A stretch of DNA of 64,000 nt, taken from Megamerina dolium (taxonomy: Eukaryota > Arthropoda > Insecta > Diptera > Megamerinidae). The stretch spans positions 44,599,140-44,663,139 of the forward strand of contig OY978526.1 in assembly GCA_963854835.1 (NCBI GenBank). The letters are read 5' to 3'. The position numbers were made by a program, and so were the translations under genes. Positions 1 through 14,055 of the stretch are shown here, piece after piece. The notes below the pieces were generated by a model. That model was given only the letters and a program-made list of their open reading frames with translations, made no database searches and was not told the origin of the DNA. Positions within the stretch are counted from its first letter, which is position 1, and each line of letters opens with the position of its first letter.

Positions 1-1055
1 TGCTGGTGCAATTGCTACTCTGATGACGATGGCAATGGCAATTCTAATGTTTATGTCACTGCTACTACTGCTTTTGATGATAATGATGATGATAATGTTG
101 ATGACGCTCAATGGAGCAAAACAGGAATTGTGCTAATAGTTTGCAATAGTCGCATTTATTTATTCATTAGATGGAGTTAGAGAACTCTACACGTATCCAT
201 CTGGTCATATACGCTAATGATATACACTCGTAGAACACTTCAAGAGCAAAAATATTTAAACACATGCAGCATTTGCTTGTATGCTTCTAACAAGTATCTA
301 ATCGTTTATTTGTTTTCTTCCATGTATAGTAGGTACAATACATATGTATATACCTAAAGGTATGTAAATGTCTGAATGGAGATATGCCCATTGGCAGCAA
401 CGTGTTCGTAAGAATTGGCTCTAATTTTATATGTTGCAACAAATACTCGTATAGCAGATGAGCGCACATTCTCCACTGCAATTGTCAAGTAGAGAGAGAG
501 GACGAGGAAAAATAAAATATTATGGTCATACTAAATACAATTTATACATATATATTTAAGCGAGCGAGCATTTTATAAAAGTTGTTAGTCATTCTTTTAT
601 TTACTCCTCTCTTTCTACCACAATGTTTTTGCATTTATGTATTGTTTTTTGTTTGTTTGTTTATTTTGCTTTGAACAAGTTCTTTGTTGCATTTTTGTTG
701 TCATTATAGTGTTATTAGCTTTGTAGATTACACACCATTACTATAAGCGCACTACTGATACCATTTCTGACTGAGACGTCATTGTTTTATGTCATATGTT
801 GCAAGTACGTATGTAGTAACTACGTAGCCATCTACATATAATAATAGTGGTGATGATGGCGATGATGTCACAATATATATTTAACCTCTTTTTCTTGTTT
901 TTATTGTTTCTATACAGGGAAATGTTGTTGAACTTGTGTGTAAAAAGATGAAGGCAGAATAATAAAATTTAAAAAAATAATAAACCTAGCTCACTTCTAA
1001 AATAAACGAATACTAGCTATACACAAACGTTTTTAGTATTGTATTGCAATTGGAT
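1..1055. other. Intergenic AT-rich DNA, no gene seen
   Basis: No supported coding region. The first 110 bases carry imperfect GAT/TGA trinucleotide runs, and a similar short run lies near 845-870. The rest is AT-rich with scattered TACATA/TATGTA words typical of fly intergenic DNA. Confidence 0.6.
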
Positions 1056-1335
1056 GTGGATGTGTGGGTGCCGTAGCTCAGTGGTTAGTGTGCTGGCCTT
1101 CTGATTTCACATCGAAAAGATTGGCAATTCTTCCGGCAGTAACAATATGCCATGGAAAAGCTTCTAAAAGAACTTTGTGACAAAGCTCAGAAAAAGTGAT
1201 GTCGCAAGAGTTCTGTCGTTCGGAACCAGTTAAAATAAGTATGTCCCGTCCAAAATTTAACACGCACAGCAGTAATGGAAGAGAAACTCAGCTCAGAGCC
1301 CTTCGGGGCTTACAAGTGCCACATATATATTTTTT
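1056..1335 (+). mobile_element. tRNA-derived SINE copy, B-box region deleted
   Basis: A member of the tRNA-derived SINE family found throughout this window. The head reads like a tRNA 5' half with an A-box-like word (tagctcagtggttag). The B-box part present in other copies (for example 31889-32280) is deleted just after the anticodon-like stretch. The body and the conserved 3' block (agaagctc... gggcttacaagtgccacat) are retained. It is flanked by a near-perfect duplication, tattgcaattggat at 1042-1055 and tattgtaattggat at 1336-1349, so the insertion boundaries are visible. Confidence 0.75.
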
Positions 1336-1349
1336 TATTGTAATTGGAT

Positions 1350-4300
1350 CCGCTTCGAGTAAATATGTATTTAATAGAGGAATCATTTGATTTGGATAAA
1401 TTGACAAAATATTCATTGTAAATAAATAAATATATAGACATTATCCTCTTCAGAAAAGAAAAGAAATAAATAATAAATGGTAAGTTTCTGGCACCTCATC
1501 TTAAAAACCAAAATTTCGTAAATGAAGTGCATTGTAATAGCAAAACTTAGAAAATGATGGTATTGTTTAAGAGGGATTTTAATTAATTTCTGATCAGCAT
1601 TCTGATAATTGGTTGTAAAGAGCTATGCATGTAGGTGTTGATGGACTAAAACAGTTTAAGAAGAAATTCTTCGGCATATTCCTTCTGGTGAATCTGGCCG
1701 TCGTTAAAAAATTTGGTTGCAAGTGCAGATATGAAAAAGTCGCGATCTGATTCGATTTAGCAATGGATGTTGATGAATGAGAGAATTCGGATGCAAAACT
1801 CTCATTCAAAAGTATGTTGTTGATGTGTGTTTTCACGAATATATAGAGGTTTGTGCATAAAAATAGTTTTATCACAGAATTGATGTATTGTAAAATGGGC
1901 GTAATCGGATGAAACTCATTCCTACCTTCCATATATGTAAATCGGTGATTTCCTAAGTATTTTTTCACACTTCGTTACATTTCCTAATGAACGACAATTT
2001 CCTACAAAAGTATCTTAGCTAATCGGAGTTAGTTTTCTGAGTTACTTCATATAATCTCATTACATTTTGACAAGAAAATGAATTTTGCAAACTGGTATGA
2101 AACAAAAGTTAAAATTTTCCTTATGTTGTTATTTGAAAAATAACGTATTCTCAAAACATGCACATTTAACCAGTTTACACTGAAATTATTCCTTCGTATA
2201 TTCAAATATTCATAGAAACATTTGCATACATACCCAATTCAATATTTTCTTAAGAACACTCAAACAAACAACAAGTAAAAAAAGAAGAGCAACAATAAAA
2301 ACAAAATATATAAAATTCATTGTAAAATTCATACATACATTTCAGTTTAAATGGCTCATAAATATTTACATATATTTATTTAACACTTGCATCTTTGATA
2401 TGCGTGTATCATTTGGCAATCATAAAAATGCTCATGCATACGAGTATGTGCATGTATTCGTCGTGCATAATAAAATTCACTGTAATGCCACTAGGGAGTT
2501 CCTTTTTCAAAGCATGAAAAGATCCCACTCAATGTTTTCTTCTTCTTCTTCTTCTGGTTATCGTTACGATTCGTCAGCACTTCAATACTCAGATTTTTTA
2601 TTCGATTTGGGAATATAATATCGATACAATCGATTTATTGTATAATTTATGAGAAGAACACAACCGTATACACACGCGCGAATGAACACTAAGAAAATAC
2701 GTTGATATAAGAACAAATATAAAATAATAAAATCAGAATGGAACACACAAAGTAGCGCCAATGTTTCTCACAATAAAAACGCACCAAAAAAAAAAGATAA
2801 GCTTTCAAACAATAGGTACATAGTTTTCTTTGCCCATGACAATACTTTTACGGTCTTCGGTCGCAATGAATATATGTATCTAAGTAGTATGGTATGCACA
2901 CGTATGTATGTATATAATATACGTTAAAATGCCGGCTTTATTATTTATATTGTATACGACAATGATGACGACGATATACACTGCTCTTCTTTTCTGATAC
3001 TGTATACATCAAATGTTCAGTATTCTGTGTTGGTAGATATTTATGCAGCTCTATTCGGGTAGATATTTTTTCATTTATTTTTCTATGCTTTCTTTTCAAA
3101 ATTTAATTCAAATTCAAACTAAACAAACGCAGAGTCAACACAAACAATAACAACAACAAGAAACACTTGTGTCTGGGCAACCGTAAGAGAGGTGCGGCTA
3201 AAAGGCGGGAAATCCAAAAAAAAAAAAAACCTGTTAAGAGTAACACGCGTCTATGCCAGTGGCTGCAACTGTATCTGACAGCCACCCATCAATCACTGAG
3301 ACGCAGCACTTTCAATACATTCACGCACTAATGAATGCACGCACGAACGCACACACAGACAACGGCGACGATGCCGACGACAACTTTCGCCTACACGTTC
3401 GACGGGTTGTTATGGCTAGTTGCCGTCAACCGAATGTGTGGATCAACATGCCACCACGTTATACTTTAGCATATGTATCTGTGTCCATTACACTATCATC
3501 GAAGACGTGTAATACCATTCACCGCAAATGAACCGTCACGTACGGACTACAGTCAGAAACTGATTTTTACCAGCAATTGGCTCAGGTTTGGAGCTACGAA
3601 TATGCAATACAGTACAAGAAGAACATACAAAACCACACGCTACTACATAGCACGTGTTGCCACTTTTGGTATAGAGCGTGTTCGTTAGTTTGCATGTGTG
3701 GATTATGTGTGTGGATGGTGTTGTTTTTTCTCTTGAATTTGTGTGGAGTATGGTGGAGTATTGTCGACATTTCTGTTAAAATGGGGAGAAATCCTAAATA
3801 ATGTTGATAATACCATGTTTATATACATTTAGAAATGTTGACAACCAATTGTGAATGAATCAATGTTAGTAACATTGAAAGGCAATACACTACAAGTTAT
3901 GAGCATGATGAATGTAAATATTATATTTATCACATATTTATTTCTTATTTATTGAAAAAAAAAATTTTTTATTTTATTTTAAAGTAAGTTTCTAGTTAGT
4001 ACAAATCTCCCAAGGGATTGGACAATTTATTTAGACTTTTTTATGTAGATTTACGATAGCATAACGCTTGTTATGCAGCTCTTAAATGTTAATCCTAACG
4101 TTCTCATTCTCACACTCACGCACAGACATGTACATAAAAGGAGTTTACACTTAAAATTCCATACCATTCATGAATTTTTCATAAGCTACGGCTTGCACAT
4201 CACCACTACTGATCGACGGACACTTATTGTGCGTTATCTATGACAAAGCACGTGTGACCAAAACATTACTCATTGTTAAGTGTGGCCTCCAAAATCAAAA

Positions 4301-4640
4301 CAGTGTCAAGTCGAACGATGTAGTCGATGACTGTTGTATGTCTGCTTAAACGTACGTATATAAATTATTCATATTTTCTGCAGCGCTATTTAATCGAATT
4401 AATTATTGCATTCTTTTGAGTGTGCAGCACAAATGTTTTCAGACATTTTTATGCCTTTGCTTAGTTTAGTACAGGAACTATTTGTTTTTACTACGGTGGT
4501 TCGAACAATTTTTCGAAAGTTGGATTTAAATTTTTTTTTTAAATATTTTTTATTTTATGTATTATACTTTATTAGCACAACCTTATTCTACAGTAATTGA
4601 TAACTATTTTTAGATATGAGTAATTAATATAATTTTCCAG
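1350..4640. other. Intergenic, nothing supported
   Basis: No recognisable gene. It contains a TTC run near 2527-2545, a poly-A run near 3216-3230 and many A/T homopolymers. A 124-codon open frame on the minus strand (1594-1968) has no recognisable domain, and I do not support it as a gene. Confidence 0.5.
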
Positions 4641-4915
4641 TACATAGACACAGGGCAAAATGAGTAAAGTCTTGTAAAGACTAACTGGGACCCTGATCCG
4701 GAGTAATACTATCATTTTTCCGGGGTAAGTTGAAAGGTCCTATGAGGAGGAGACAGTTTTTTAGTGTCTGCAACGGCACACTCCGTAACTGTGACGGCAG
4801 TTATGGGTCAGTAGGTTAGCCATTTTGTTACCTCATCCCCCCAAAAAAAAAATTAAATTAAATTAAATTAAAATAAAATTTAAATTAAAATAAAATAAAT
4901 TAAAATATAAAATTA
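4640..4915. repeat. GC-richer segment ending in an AAATT-type microsatellite
   Basis: About 170 bases of unusually GC-rich sequence (4680-4845) are followed by C6-A9 and then by (TTAAA/TAAAA)n-like repeats to about 4910. The abrupt composition change plus a simple-repeat tail resembles the 3' end of a retroposon in the plus orientation, but I do not recognise the family. Confidence 0.35.
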
Positions 4916-5029
4916 TCCTCTCCCATTTCCGGCGAGCATGAATAAGATCACACCGCCTTAATGGGCAGATTTTAAGGCATTTAGTTTGATCTGGCATTCG
5001 TTTATCCTTTTGGTAAATTTATCAAACTC

Positions 5030-5650
5030 AGGTTGATGACATTACCACAGTGTGGTCCGCAAATGTGTCAAGAAAAGTTTGGCTTGATACTGCAATATCA
5101 GCGATACAGCGAAGTGCCCAGAATTGGCTCAAGGACACTTTGCTGAGGAATTCAAAATTCCACACCATGGTACTAGGAGACTTTATCTTCGTGCAATACT
5201 AGAAATTTTAATTTAAGGAGTTTCAAATTTTATCATGAATCGACTGATTCAAGAACAACACTTGCCAATTGTGGAAATTTATTTCGAAAATCGTGGTTCA
5301 TTTCGGGCATATTAATATTCAAAATTGCTGGCTTTGGAATGTAGAGAATTCACGAGGGATTCAGGGTGTGCTTTATGAGCCGATGGAGTCTTTTGTCCAT
5401 ACTTGTTTAAAAATGAGAACGTAATAGTGCTATGATTGCCGAATATTACGTGCCCCAACGTGCTAACACGATATCTCTCGAAATGTGCCAATCAATTGGC
5501 CCATGGGAGATTGTGCGATTTAACGCCTATAGATTATGTTCTCTTGGGTTACTTAAAGTCATTGATTAATATGTACAAACCGGAAACTTTGGTCGCCTCG
5601 GAAATCAACATTCTGCATTAATATTGAGTTCACATACTCTAATGGACTCA
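5030..5650 (+). pseudogene. Relic of an IS630/Tc1-mariner superfamily transposase
   Basis: Translated pieces match the pattern of the transposase clade also seen at 27357, 41147 and 56805. An N-terminal helix-turn-helix start (MNRLIQEQHLPIVEIYFENR) lies at about 5235. A distal piece at about 5500-5600 contains CDLTPIDYVLLGYLKS, the equivalent of the family's final catalytic Asp segment (DLTPxDYFLWGY). The middle of the gene is missing, and stops and frameshifts separate the pieces. No terminal inverted repeats were identified. Confidence 0.6.
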
Positions 5651-8600
5651 TAGCCGATCACGCGATTCACAGTACTTGTCCATACAGGTACCCAAAAAGA
5701 GAAAAGATGTCATGACGGTGGTAACAGCCGTTTATGGAATATTTCATTTATTTAAATAAAAATTGGAATACATAAAAATGTTCGTATTCATAGAATTACT
5801 TATGCACACGATTACATCGATGTAAATATTTTCCACTTTATTTTGAAGAAACATGCTGAGAAATGTATACATATATTAAGGTGGTGTGTGTGTATGGCGA
5901 TTTTATATTCACATTTTTTTTTATAATGGAAATAGAATGAAAATATGTCTTTATTGTAGTTAATAAACTTTACAAAATATTATCTTCTTGTGGTGACTTT
6001 TGAGGAGCTCTACCGTAACTTAATTTTTAAAAATAAGTTCAATTTCATGCTGCAATTAGACTACTTCACACATCTGTGGACTCTATAATATATAATTCCT
6101 AATGCGTTCCTAATGATGGATTATAAGGAGTTCGCTAGATATATTTCGATGCACCCTTGATGAGTTTTTTTCAAAACTTGGTACCATTGAGGAAAAGCAA
6201 ATATTTTGTGCCTTTCCTTTTGAGCTAAAATGGCAACTTGCTACAGGTATTCCCGAACCGTTTAAAAAGAAACAATTTCACTCCACCTTAACGTGCACAT
6301 ATATAATATAAACAAAGTTGGGGCAAAATAAACAAAAATGGAACATTGTATTCAAGGAACAAAAGACAGAGAGAAATATAAAGTTGCATAAAAATAGCAT
6401 AAAATTCAAACGAAATTCACTTGCAAAAAAAGTTTGTATTTCCCCTCGCTCCTTATCCTGAGAGCATATTGTACAACAATCAGTTTCCAACTAGAAAACT
6501 AGAAGTTGGAACATACTTTATCATTTGTACAACAACAACAAGAACAGCAACAACATTAATAACAACAATGGTTGTTAAAATGCATTATCATGAAAAAGAA
6601 GAAGAGAAGAGAAAACGAATTCTGTTTATGCAACCTGTGTATGGGTGTGCGTATGTGAACAGTTTTTAATTTAAAGCGCATGCAACAACTTTTCAAAGTG
6701 GTTATTGTTTTTTTTTTTCACTTTACATACAAATTTTTAGTATTGAAACAAAAAAAAAAAACGAAATACAAAGCCATGCAAATGCGTTCTAGTGCGAGTA
6801 GTTATGTGTATAAAATAAAATAATATAGTAAAAACAAGTATATATATATATATATAGTGAGAATTTATAATTTACATCATGTTAACCTAGTTTGTTAACA
6901 AATTTTATGCTCATGCATCTACAGATGTATGTAAAACTATTTCAGGCATCGATGCAACTGCCGGCATCACAATTCAATTGCATGCTGCAGTGATATATAA
7001 TATATATAAATGTGTACATCTATGATAGTTAGTCGACATTACGTGAACGTAAATTGTGTTCATAAGTACACATGAGTACTTTACAAGTGATAAATATGCA
7101 AAAAATATTCATTAGATTTTATATAAATACACGCAAATACATATGCACATGAACCATTCATACAAATACACTTCACATGAGCAGCCGCGCAATAATAACA
7201 GGAGCTCAAATTAGTACGTTAAGTATCTTCTCTACATGATACCTATACGATTATTATTTTTTTCCAATCGGTTTTTTTATTTTTTGATTTTACTTCACAT
7301 TACTAACCTACTTCAATTCACTTACATGGCATAGCAATTTTTCATAATATTTTCCAAACAATTCAAAGTGAATAATAGTAGTATATATATTCAAATTGTA
7401 GGCCCTTCCATGGCATTTACTGACATATTATTGGTATTTATTGTGTATAAATAGTTAGTGTTGTGGATTTCCAAGAACTGTGGCCGATCTTCTTTTGTAG
7501 CGCTGTTGAGCACGTCAAATTTGAACAGTGTTGCGAGGAACCAAGCTCTTTCAGAAGAATGTTTAATGGTACATTATTACTATTGAAAGCGGTTTCTATC
7601 GCCCATAGATATGTTCATCTTTCCCCATCCTCTGTTCTTAGAGCCTACATACGTTTATGTATATAAAACATCAGTATTGCACGTAACTAGTGCATCACTT
7701 TAATTTTATTAGACGATATTTATCCGTATTATAGATAGCCACACTGACTAAAATACCAACCCAAACAAGTTTACGTCATGTACGGGACACTTCATTTTTA
7801 AAAGCGCCTTATGCAGTTTATTATTGAATGGAAAGTTATAAAAATATGGTGATGACAACTCCTTATATCATTATTTATTTCTTCAAAAAAACTCATTCCA
7901 AAATACGCAATCGATTAATAAATATCGAGCGATTTTACAAAAATGGTTATTTAAGACGCTTATTTTGAAATAGCGTAGACAAATTATTTAAATGTAATTT
8001 TATATAAATAATTAGCATAAATTTCTGAGACAAATTTTTTTCTCCTTAATGAAGTCTTTTAACCTAATTCAGATATTTAAAAGTTTTAGTTGTCTAGTTT
8101 ATCAAAATATTTTAAAAGTTCTATTTCCCCGTAGCACACCTTAATAATAGATCTTTGCTTAATTTCTGGAAAAATATAAAGCTGTAGAACTGAAACTTAA
8201 GAGATAAGGTTAGTGTAAAGAAGGTTAGTAAACACATGCGAAAATCTGATCAAAATCTCACCTACTTCCCCTATAAACGTATGCTTCCGTAAGCGTATTT
8301 TCGCTTATAAAGCTAATAAATTGAAACTTGGTATATAGGATTTTATATATTGTACTCACATACATTTGTACAATATATATAATCATATAAGTCAGAAATA
8401 CACATGATCGGAAGAAAACTGGTAGGCATGGTTTTCTCTACAAAGGTATGGTTTAAAATTTAAAATTTAAAATTTAAAATTTGTGTTTTCATATTTTACG
8501 CAACAAAATTTAGAACTATCAAGATAAAACTCGTAACATATATTTACAAATAATAAACAGATTTGAAAATAGGCTGAAACGGATAAAAATCATATCTACG

Positions 8601-9536
8601 TTCCATATAAACATATATTTACGTATGCATTTTTACAGGCTATGGAGTTCGAATTTGTCGATAAATGGACCAGTTCGAAAATGGTCGAAATAGGAATAAA
8701 ACCGCACCAACCTTTCATACAAAAGTATATTTTTGATGGTATGACTGTAGGATTTATGCACGACTATTTAAAAATATAGGACTGAAGTTAGGCACATGAA
8801 ATTGTTGTCAATAACTACCAACTACGATTTCGCTTCAATATGCACCAATATGCCTTATTTCGTAGTGTATGATCTTAAAAAACCTTAACCTATCTTACTA
8901 AACCCTAAACTACCGTAGTCTATCTGAATATAAATGATAGCCAGAATGAAACAAAAAAAACACGAAAGCGAAAATGAAACCGAGTAGCTGTGAGCTCTTA
9001 TTTTCTTTTTCGTTTGTTTTTCTTTTTTATTAATAATAATTTTTTTATTAATAAAATTATTTGTACGAGATGGTGTTGAGGTCAAGGGGTCATTCTTGGA
9101 GTAGATGTTAATGAAAGAAGAACACTAAAACAGTGCACACTTAAACTGCACGTGGATATTGGATCAAGATAAATGTAAGGGGATCAACAAATAAAATAAA
9201 AAGTATAGGAAAACAACTCGAGAATTGAAGTCGGAAAAAGACCAACGAGAAATAATTGTAAGAAAAAAAAAGGAAAAAGCCAGCAAATTGTAATTATGAG
9301 AATGTAGCGAAAGTAGCGGAGAGAAAAGAAGAAAAGTTTCAGTGGGCTAAGGGAATTCTTATGTCGTAAATTTTACATCTCCTTAAGCTTAAAACAACTT
9401 TTGAATGTAAGTAATCCATCTTAGTTATCTAACCTAACTAATTTTATTATCCTATACACTACAAATATACTTAAATTATAACTTTTATTATAGATATATG
9501 CCAAAATTTATTTTTTTAAATCTACCTTCATTTATA
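5651..9536. other. Intergenic, nothing supported
   Basis: AT-rich DNA with no recognisable gene. There is a (TA)n run at about 6838-6857 and a short tandem repeat of a TTTAAAA-like 7-mer at about 8452-8481. Short open frames here have no domain features. Confidence 0.5.
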
Positions 9537-9835
9537 GGTGCCGTAGTTCAGTGGTTACTGTGTTGGCCTTTTGACCTGTAGGTTGTGGGTTTGATACCGG
9601 CTGAAGCATAACAAATTCAATATCGAAAAGATTTTTCCGGCAGGAACAATTTGCCATGGAAAAGCTTCTAAAAGAACTCTGTAACAAAGATCAGAAAAAG
9701 TGATGTTGCAAAAAGTTATGCCTTTCGGAACCGGTTAAAATAAGTAGATCCCTTTTAATATTGCCCAAAATTTAACACGCACAATAGTAATGGAAGAGAA
9801 GCTCGTCCAAAGAGCCTTCAAGTGCCACATATTTA
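9537..9835 (+). mobile_element. tRNA-derived SINE copy
   Basis: Near-complete family member. The A-box-like word is tagttcagtggttac and the degraded B-box is gggtttgatacc. The CCGGCTGAAGCATAAC linker, the central conserved block and a 3' block ending in agtgccacatatttattttt follow. It lacks the spacer seen after 'aaaagattttt' in the 31889 copy. Short flanking words (catttat near 9529 and 9842) may be the target-site duplication. Confidence 0.7.
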
Positions 9836-9839
9836 TTTT

Positions 9840-11740
9840 TTACATTTATTAAGTAATGGGCAATATTGTTATTTTACTATCATGAATAAGCTTTAAACAT
9901 TCATCTAAATCATATATTTAGCCAGTCTGCGTGGTTAGGTATAAGGAATGTTTGGGTAGGGAAACAGGAGGTTTATTTTCGAAGGTTGTGAGGTGACGGT
10001 GACACTCCGCCAACAAATTTAGGTAGAATATCCGTGAGTGTTAGGAAGCGATAACTCTGCTGTTTTCCTGTCCCTTACGTGAGTCGTGCCTTAAGTGAAC
10101 TATTACATACAGTATTGTATGTACTACATATTTAGAAAAAATCCCATTTTTACATACAACATATAATCATAATCTGGTTGTGGGTCTATGATATTCCTCA
10201 AATTATTTACCAATAGAAAAAACACTTATTTGAATTTTGTATACGTCGTATACTTGTCTTGAAATTAAAAACCAAAAAAAAAAAAATAATAATAATAATA
10301 ATAATAATAATATCCATAGCGTGCTGTCAGAAACCGAATATGAAAAGTTGTATCTTACTCTTTACTCTTCAGGACATTTAGAGCTTCTCCATAATTTACA
10401 ATACAGATAGAACTTTTTGGGCATTTTTTTCTTCTGAAATTTGTCACATAACCCTTTCTGAAGATTTAATGTTGCATTTGTATATTTGAAAATGTTGTGA
10501 TTGCAAAATTCAAGTAATATTTTGCAATCACTTTTCCACTGGATAGTGAGTTCGACTATAAATTGTGATGTGCATCGTATGCAAGCACTAAACTACTACA
10601 AGTATAACAATACCTACAGGGTTTTATGGGTAATATTATAGCATAAATTCCATTCTTACCAAAGTAATAAGTATACACAGCTGCTTATCGTATATGCAAC
10701 ATTATTCATGCGTTTTACCCGTGATATACAACGCAGAGCCATACGATAATATACATATGTATCTAGATGTTGCATTATGCCTTTATTATCCTTTTAGTAT
10801 TTATGCTGTTATCCTTTTATGCTTAAAGAGGATGCATGCATTGTAAATACTCTCATACGTACGTTGATACGAATACCTATGCCTAAGTTCCTTTAGGTAC
10901 TCGTATGAACACAGTACATAAATGTGTTAGTATCCAGCGTAAGCATTAAAAGCATATAGGTACAATGTTGCATATATTCTATAAACTTGTTTTATTCCTG
11001 CTCCTATAAGCAGTACTTGTATAACATACTGCATTACTACAATGTATTTTTAATATTTTCTACGAATGTTTCTAAGCTTCAATAAAAAAATAAAGGATAA
11101 TAAAAACAAAAATATTTTTAACATGAGCCGAAATAAAGCATGCTTGTTGATGCAGCATCGACGCAGTTTTACTTTTTTACGACTTCGATGAATGGTTTTG
11201 TTTTTGTACTTTTTTTTTTCCAAAAAAAATCAAATTTGTTAGTACTTTTCATTCTTATCTTTTCTTTACACATTTTCCCTTTTATTAAGAATTCCTAAGA
11301 TATAAAGCAAGTTATTACTATTTGCAAAAATTTGAATGTTACGAAAAATAATATTTTTTGAAGAAACTTTTGAGTAACATTTCTTCTATACTATAACTTT
11401 TTAGTTAGGTCGTATGACAAATAAAAAATGAAGTATTTATATTTGTATAAGAGATTTGCGTAACTTCGATTAAAAAAAAAGTTATAATTTAAAACAAAAT
11501 TTAAAAATGTATAAAATATAAATAAAAATTTGTTTCTTTTTATATTGGTGATTTTAAAAGTATTTTATGTTTTTTGTCACAAGATGGTGTTAATGGCCAT
11601 ACATCTGGTAATACTAATCCGAATGATCGGGCTTTTGAAAGATAACATTTCAAGCTATATTTTTCGTGAAGACCATATTGCAATTCCTCATTCTGGAACA
11701 AAGTATGCTGGTTTGATAATGAGTGAAATTTTTGAAGGCA
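9840..11740. other. Intergenic with (TAA)n microsatellite
   Basis: No gene seen. A poly-A run leads into (TAA)n at about 10273-10312. The stretch 9930-10100 is GC-richer and may be a transposon remnant, but I do not recognise it. Confidence 0.45.
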
Positions 11741-12060
11741 TGCGCTATATTTGATGCTTTTTTCCCATAAACAAATAAAACCGGTGAAAATATATTAACG
11801 GAAAGTAGCGTCCAATTTTGGTTCGCTCGATTCCGCTCCTGTAATTTCTATATCCAAGATGCTCTGTCCGTCCAGTCACTAAAAATTCATTGGAATTTTA
11901 CATCTGGTAAAGCTGGACCGATATACAAACTGTCAGGGCATAGTGGTGTACTAAGCATTAACAACATGATAGCTTGGGACCATTTTAAAAAGCCTGGCTT
12001 ACTAAGAAAGCTTGCTATTTGGGTGCCACATAATTTATTGCACAAATTACTTACTTGACC
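11740..12060 (+). pseudogene. Decayed mariner transposase N-terminal half
   Basis: Frame-shifted translation recovers mariner N-terminal landmarks in order. First come the KTGENING and WFARFRS segments (second helix-turn-helix, about 11770-11850), then IAWDHFKKPGLLRKLAIWVPH near 11970-12040, which corresponds to the conserved linker ending in WVPHEL. No catalytic domain follows. The protein differs from the mariner at 33469-39876, so it is probably another subfamily. Multiple frameshifts make it non-functional. Confidence 0.6.
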
Positions 12061-12199
12061 AAATTACCGGATCATGGTCAAAGGCCGACACAAACGAGTT
12101 CGAAACCTAGATTGAAACCTATGAGATGCTGCTTAGGAAAACAGTTTCGAAAGCTGTGAACCATCTTTTGCTCACAACCTCGCAACCGCACAGGAGGTT

Positions 12200-13062
12200 C
12201 TACTGATTCTTCTTCTTCTATATCCTGACAGCTTAGTGTTCGTTCGTGTTTGATGAATATCTACTCGAAATACAATACAATGATTTGGTATGGAGAAGGT
12301 TACGTTGGTTCTTAACGGTTCCGCAAATACACGTTTTCGTACCTGATCATTGAGTTTTGAGTCGTCAGTGAAAATACTGGTTTTGTTGACTCAATCTATC
12401 ACGTTGTTATCCCAAAATCTTTTATCGTTGGGATGTTTGTAGTGAAGGATTTGTTGGAAAGCATTACCACCGAGTTGCAGTAGTCGCGGGTAAATGAAAT
12501 TTTTTCTAAGAAAAGTGAATGTCTTTTTGGGTAGGTGGCCAATAGATAAGAGCCAATCCTCAAGGTCTATATACTATACAGGTGTATACTATACAGATAG
12601 ACAGGCCAACTTTTATCTGTACTGTATCCACGTGTTTGAAGGCATAGCTTTTTTGCTCTATCTGCTACATTATAATTCCAAAGCAACTTCCTATCAAAGA
12701 TAAGCTCTAGGTAGCGATATTTATCACTAAATGACAAAGTAATACGTCTAAAAGTCAGAGTATGGTTATGTTAAGCATTCTTTGCCGATAACGGATTATA
12801 AATGTGGGTTTCTCTCCTCGGTTACATAGTCTATTGTTAATAAAGTTAAAAAGAAACTTTTTCCTTCGTGTTGGTATCTGTGCTGCCCGTATTAGTACGG
12901 TGTGCATTGGCGTCACCTCACATAATAAACCCTTGCTTTAAACCAAATAAGGGTAAGCAGCTCTATTACCAGTTGCTGTGGTGTGGACCTGGAGCCATCA
13001 TAAGATAGAAGGACACAAGCTGATATCTTATCTTGCCTGTCGCGTTTTCGTCCCTATATATA
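12200..13062 (-). pseudogene. Decayed LINE with endonuclease, RT tail and RNase H pieces
   Basis: Read on the minus strand, 13062-12760 gives apurinic-endonuclease-like segments: a YLxYDG-like piece, DANAHHT, then a segment like KSFFLTLLTID and KPTFIIRYR. A jump follows to YLELIFDRKLLWNYNVADRAKK at about 12715-12650, the end of an RT domain. About 12370-12240 gives TDDSKLNDQV...FAEPL...PNHC, an RNase H-like segment in which TDGSK is altered to TDDSK. The order EN, RT, RNase H suits I/R1/Loa-group LINEs. Most of the RT is deleted, and stops and frameshifts are frequent. Confidence 0.55.
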
Positions 13063-13139
13063 TAAATCAGAAATATATTAGTTGTATTTCTGCCATTATA
13101 CATTTCCTGATTTTATATAATTTATAATATAATTTGTAT

Positions 13140-14055
13140 TTTGGTGTCCTCATACCGCATTTACGCCCTCCATTCGCCAAACGCTCCTGAACGAGGACGA
13201 AATCTGGCGACTAAATGACTCACGAGTGCAGCTGATGCGAGGCTGATTTACTGTGGTAAAGTTTTATCTGAAGCAGATGCAACATCGGATTATGTTTATT
13301 ACCTTGACTTTACCAAATCCATTTATTATCATCACAGCTGGGTCATTAGATAACGCAATGAGTATTTAAATCGCTGCTGTCTACGTCAGCATTATTTTGA
13401 TTACTGCCACTTTTTATTTTCTGTGAGCGATGGCGGGGGTCAGGGCTATCGGTGATTATCTCTAACGCAACATTGGTAAGGGCGAGCTGGATCCACTACC
13501 ATTGGCCTTTAGGATTTTTCTTTCAGCAACATTCTCATCCGGTATACCAGCTATAATTCGGTTGCATATCTGGTTTCTTCGCAGCTTTTTTGTCTCTTCC
13601 GTCGATCTATACCGATTATTAGCTGCCTTTGATGTTGCTTGAAGTTGTTTCTGTGAGATGTCTGACATAATCTTCTTCGCTAAATCTATTGAATTCTTCA
13701 ACTCCGACAGATGCTAAGTGCCTTACTACAAGGCTTAACCATTGCTATCAGTATGGAGTGTGATGCTTCCACCGGCTTAGTTGAAGATTACGCGGGCTTC
13801 TTATCAATATTTATTTTAGTATAAATAGTTTTCCATTTTGGTTCTCACGAGCGTCGAGGAAGGATGTTGATCGAGTCCATTACCACTATCCCTTATAAAA
13901 CTGCACTGCCAGATGCCTCCTGACATGAGCAGGATAATCTGTGATAGCTATTACCGGCCGGCACATTCGAGGAGGGCTCAGTGGAGGATTTCGCCAGCTT
14001 GGGAGTCCGAAACTACCCGAAAAATGGCAAAAGGTTATAGATACTAAAGGCATAC
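13140..14055 (-). other. GC-richer segment, possible LINE 5' region or gag relic
   Basis: This segment is distinctly GC-richer than its surroundings. On the minus strand, 13701-13462 is open for 79 codons and encodes a charged, Lys/Arg-rich peptide without a recognised domain. It lies just upstream, in the minus direction, of the decayed LINE at 12200-13062, so it could be that element's ORF1/5' region. This is inference from position and composition only. Confidence 0.3.

Noticed and set aside
1594..1968. 124-codon minus-strand frame
   Set aside because: No domain, membrane pattern, signal or splice context. Composition is like the surrounding AT-rich DNA.
3253..3531. 92-codon plus-strand frame
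   Set aside because: Low-complexity ACGCACACA-type sequence gives His/Ala/Arg/Thr-rich translation. No family features.
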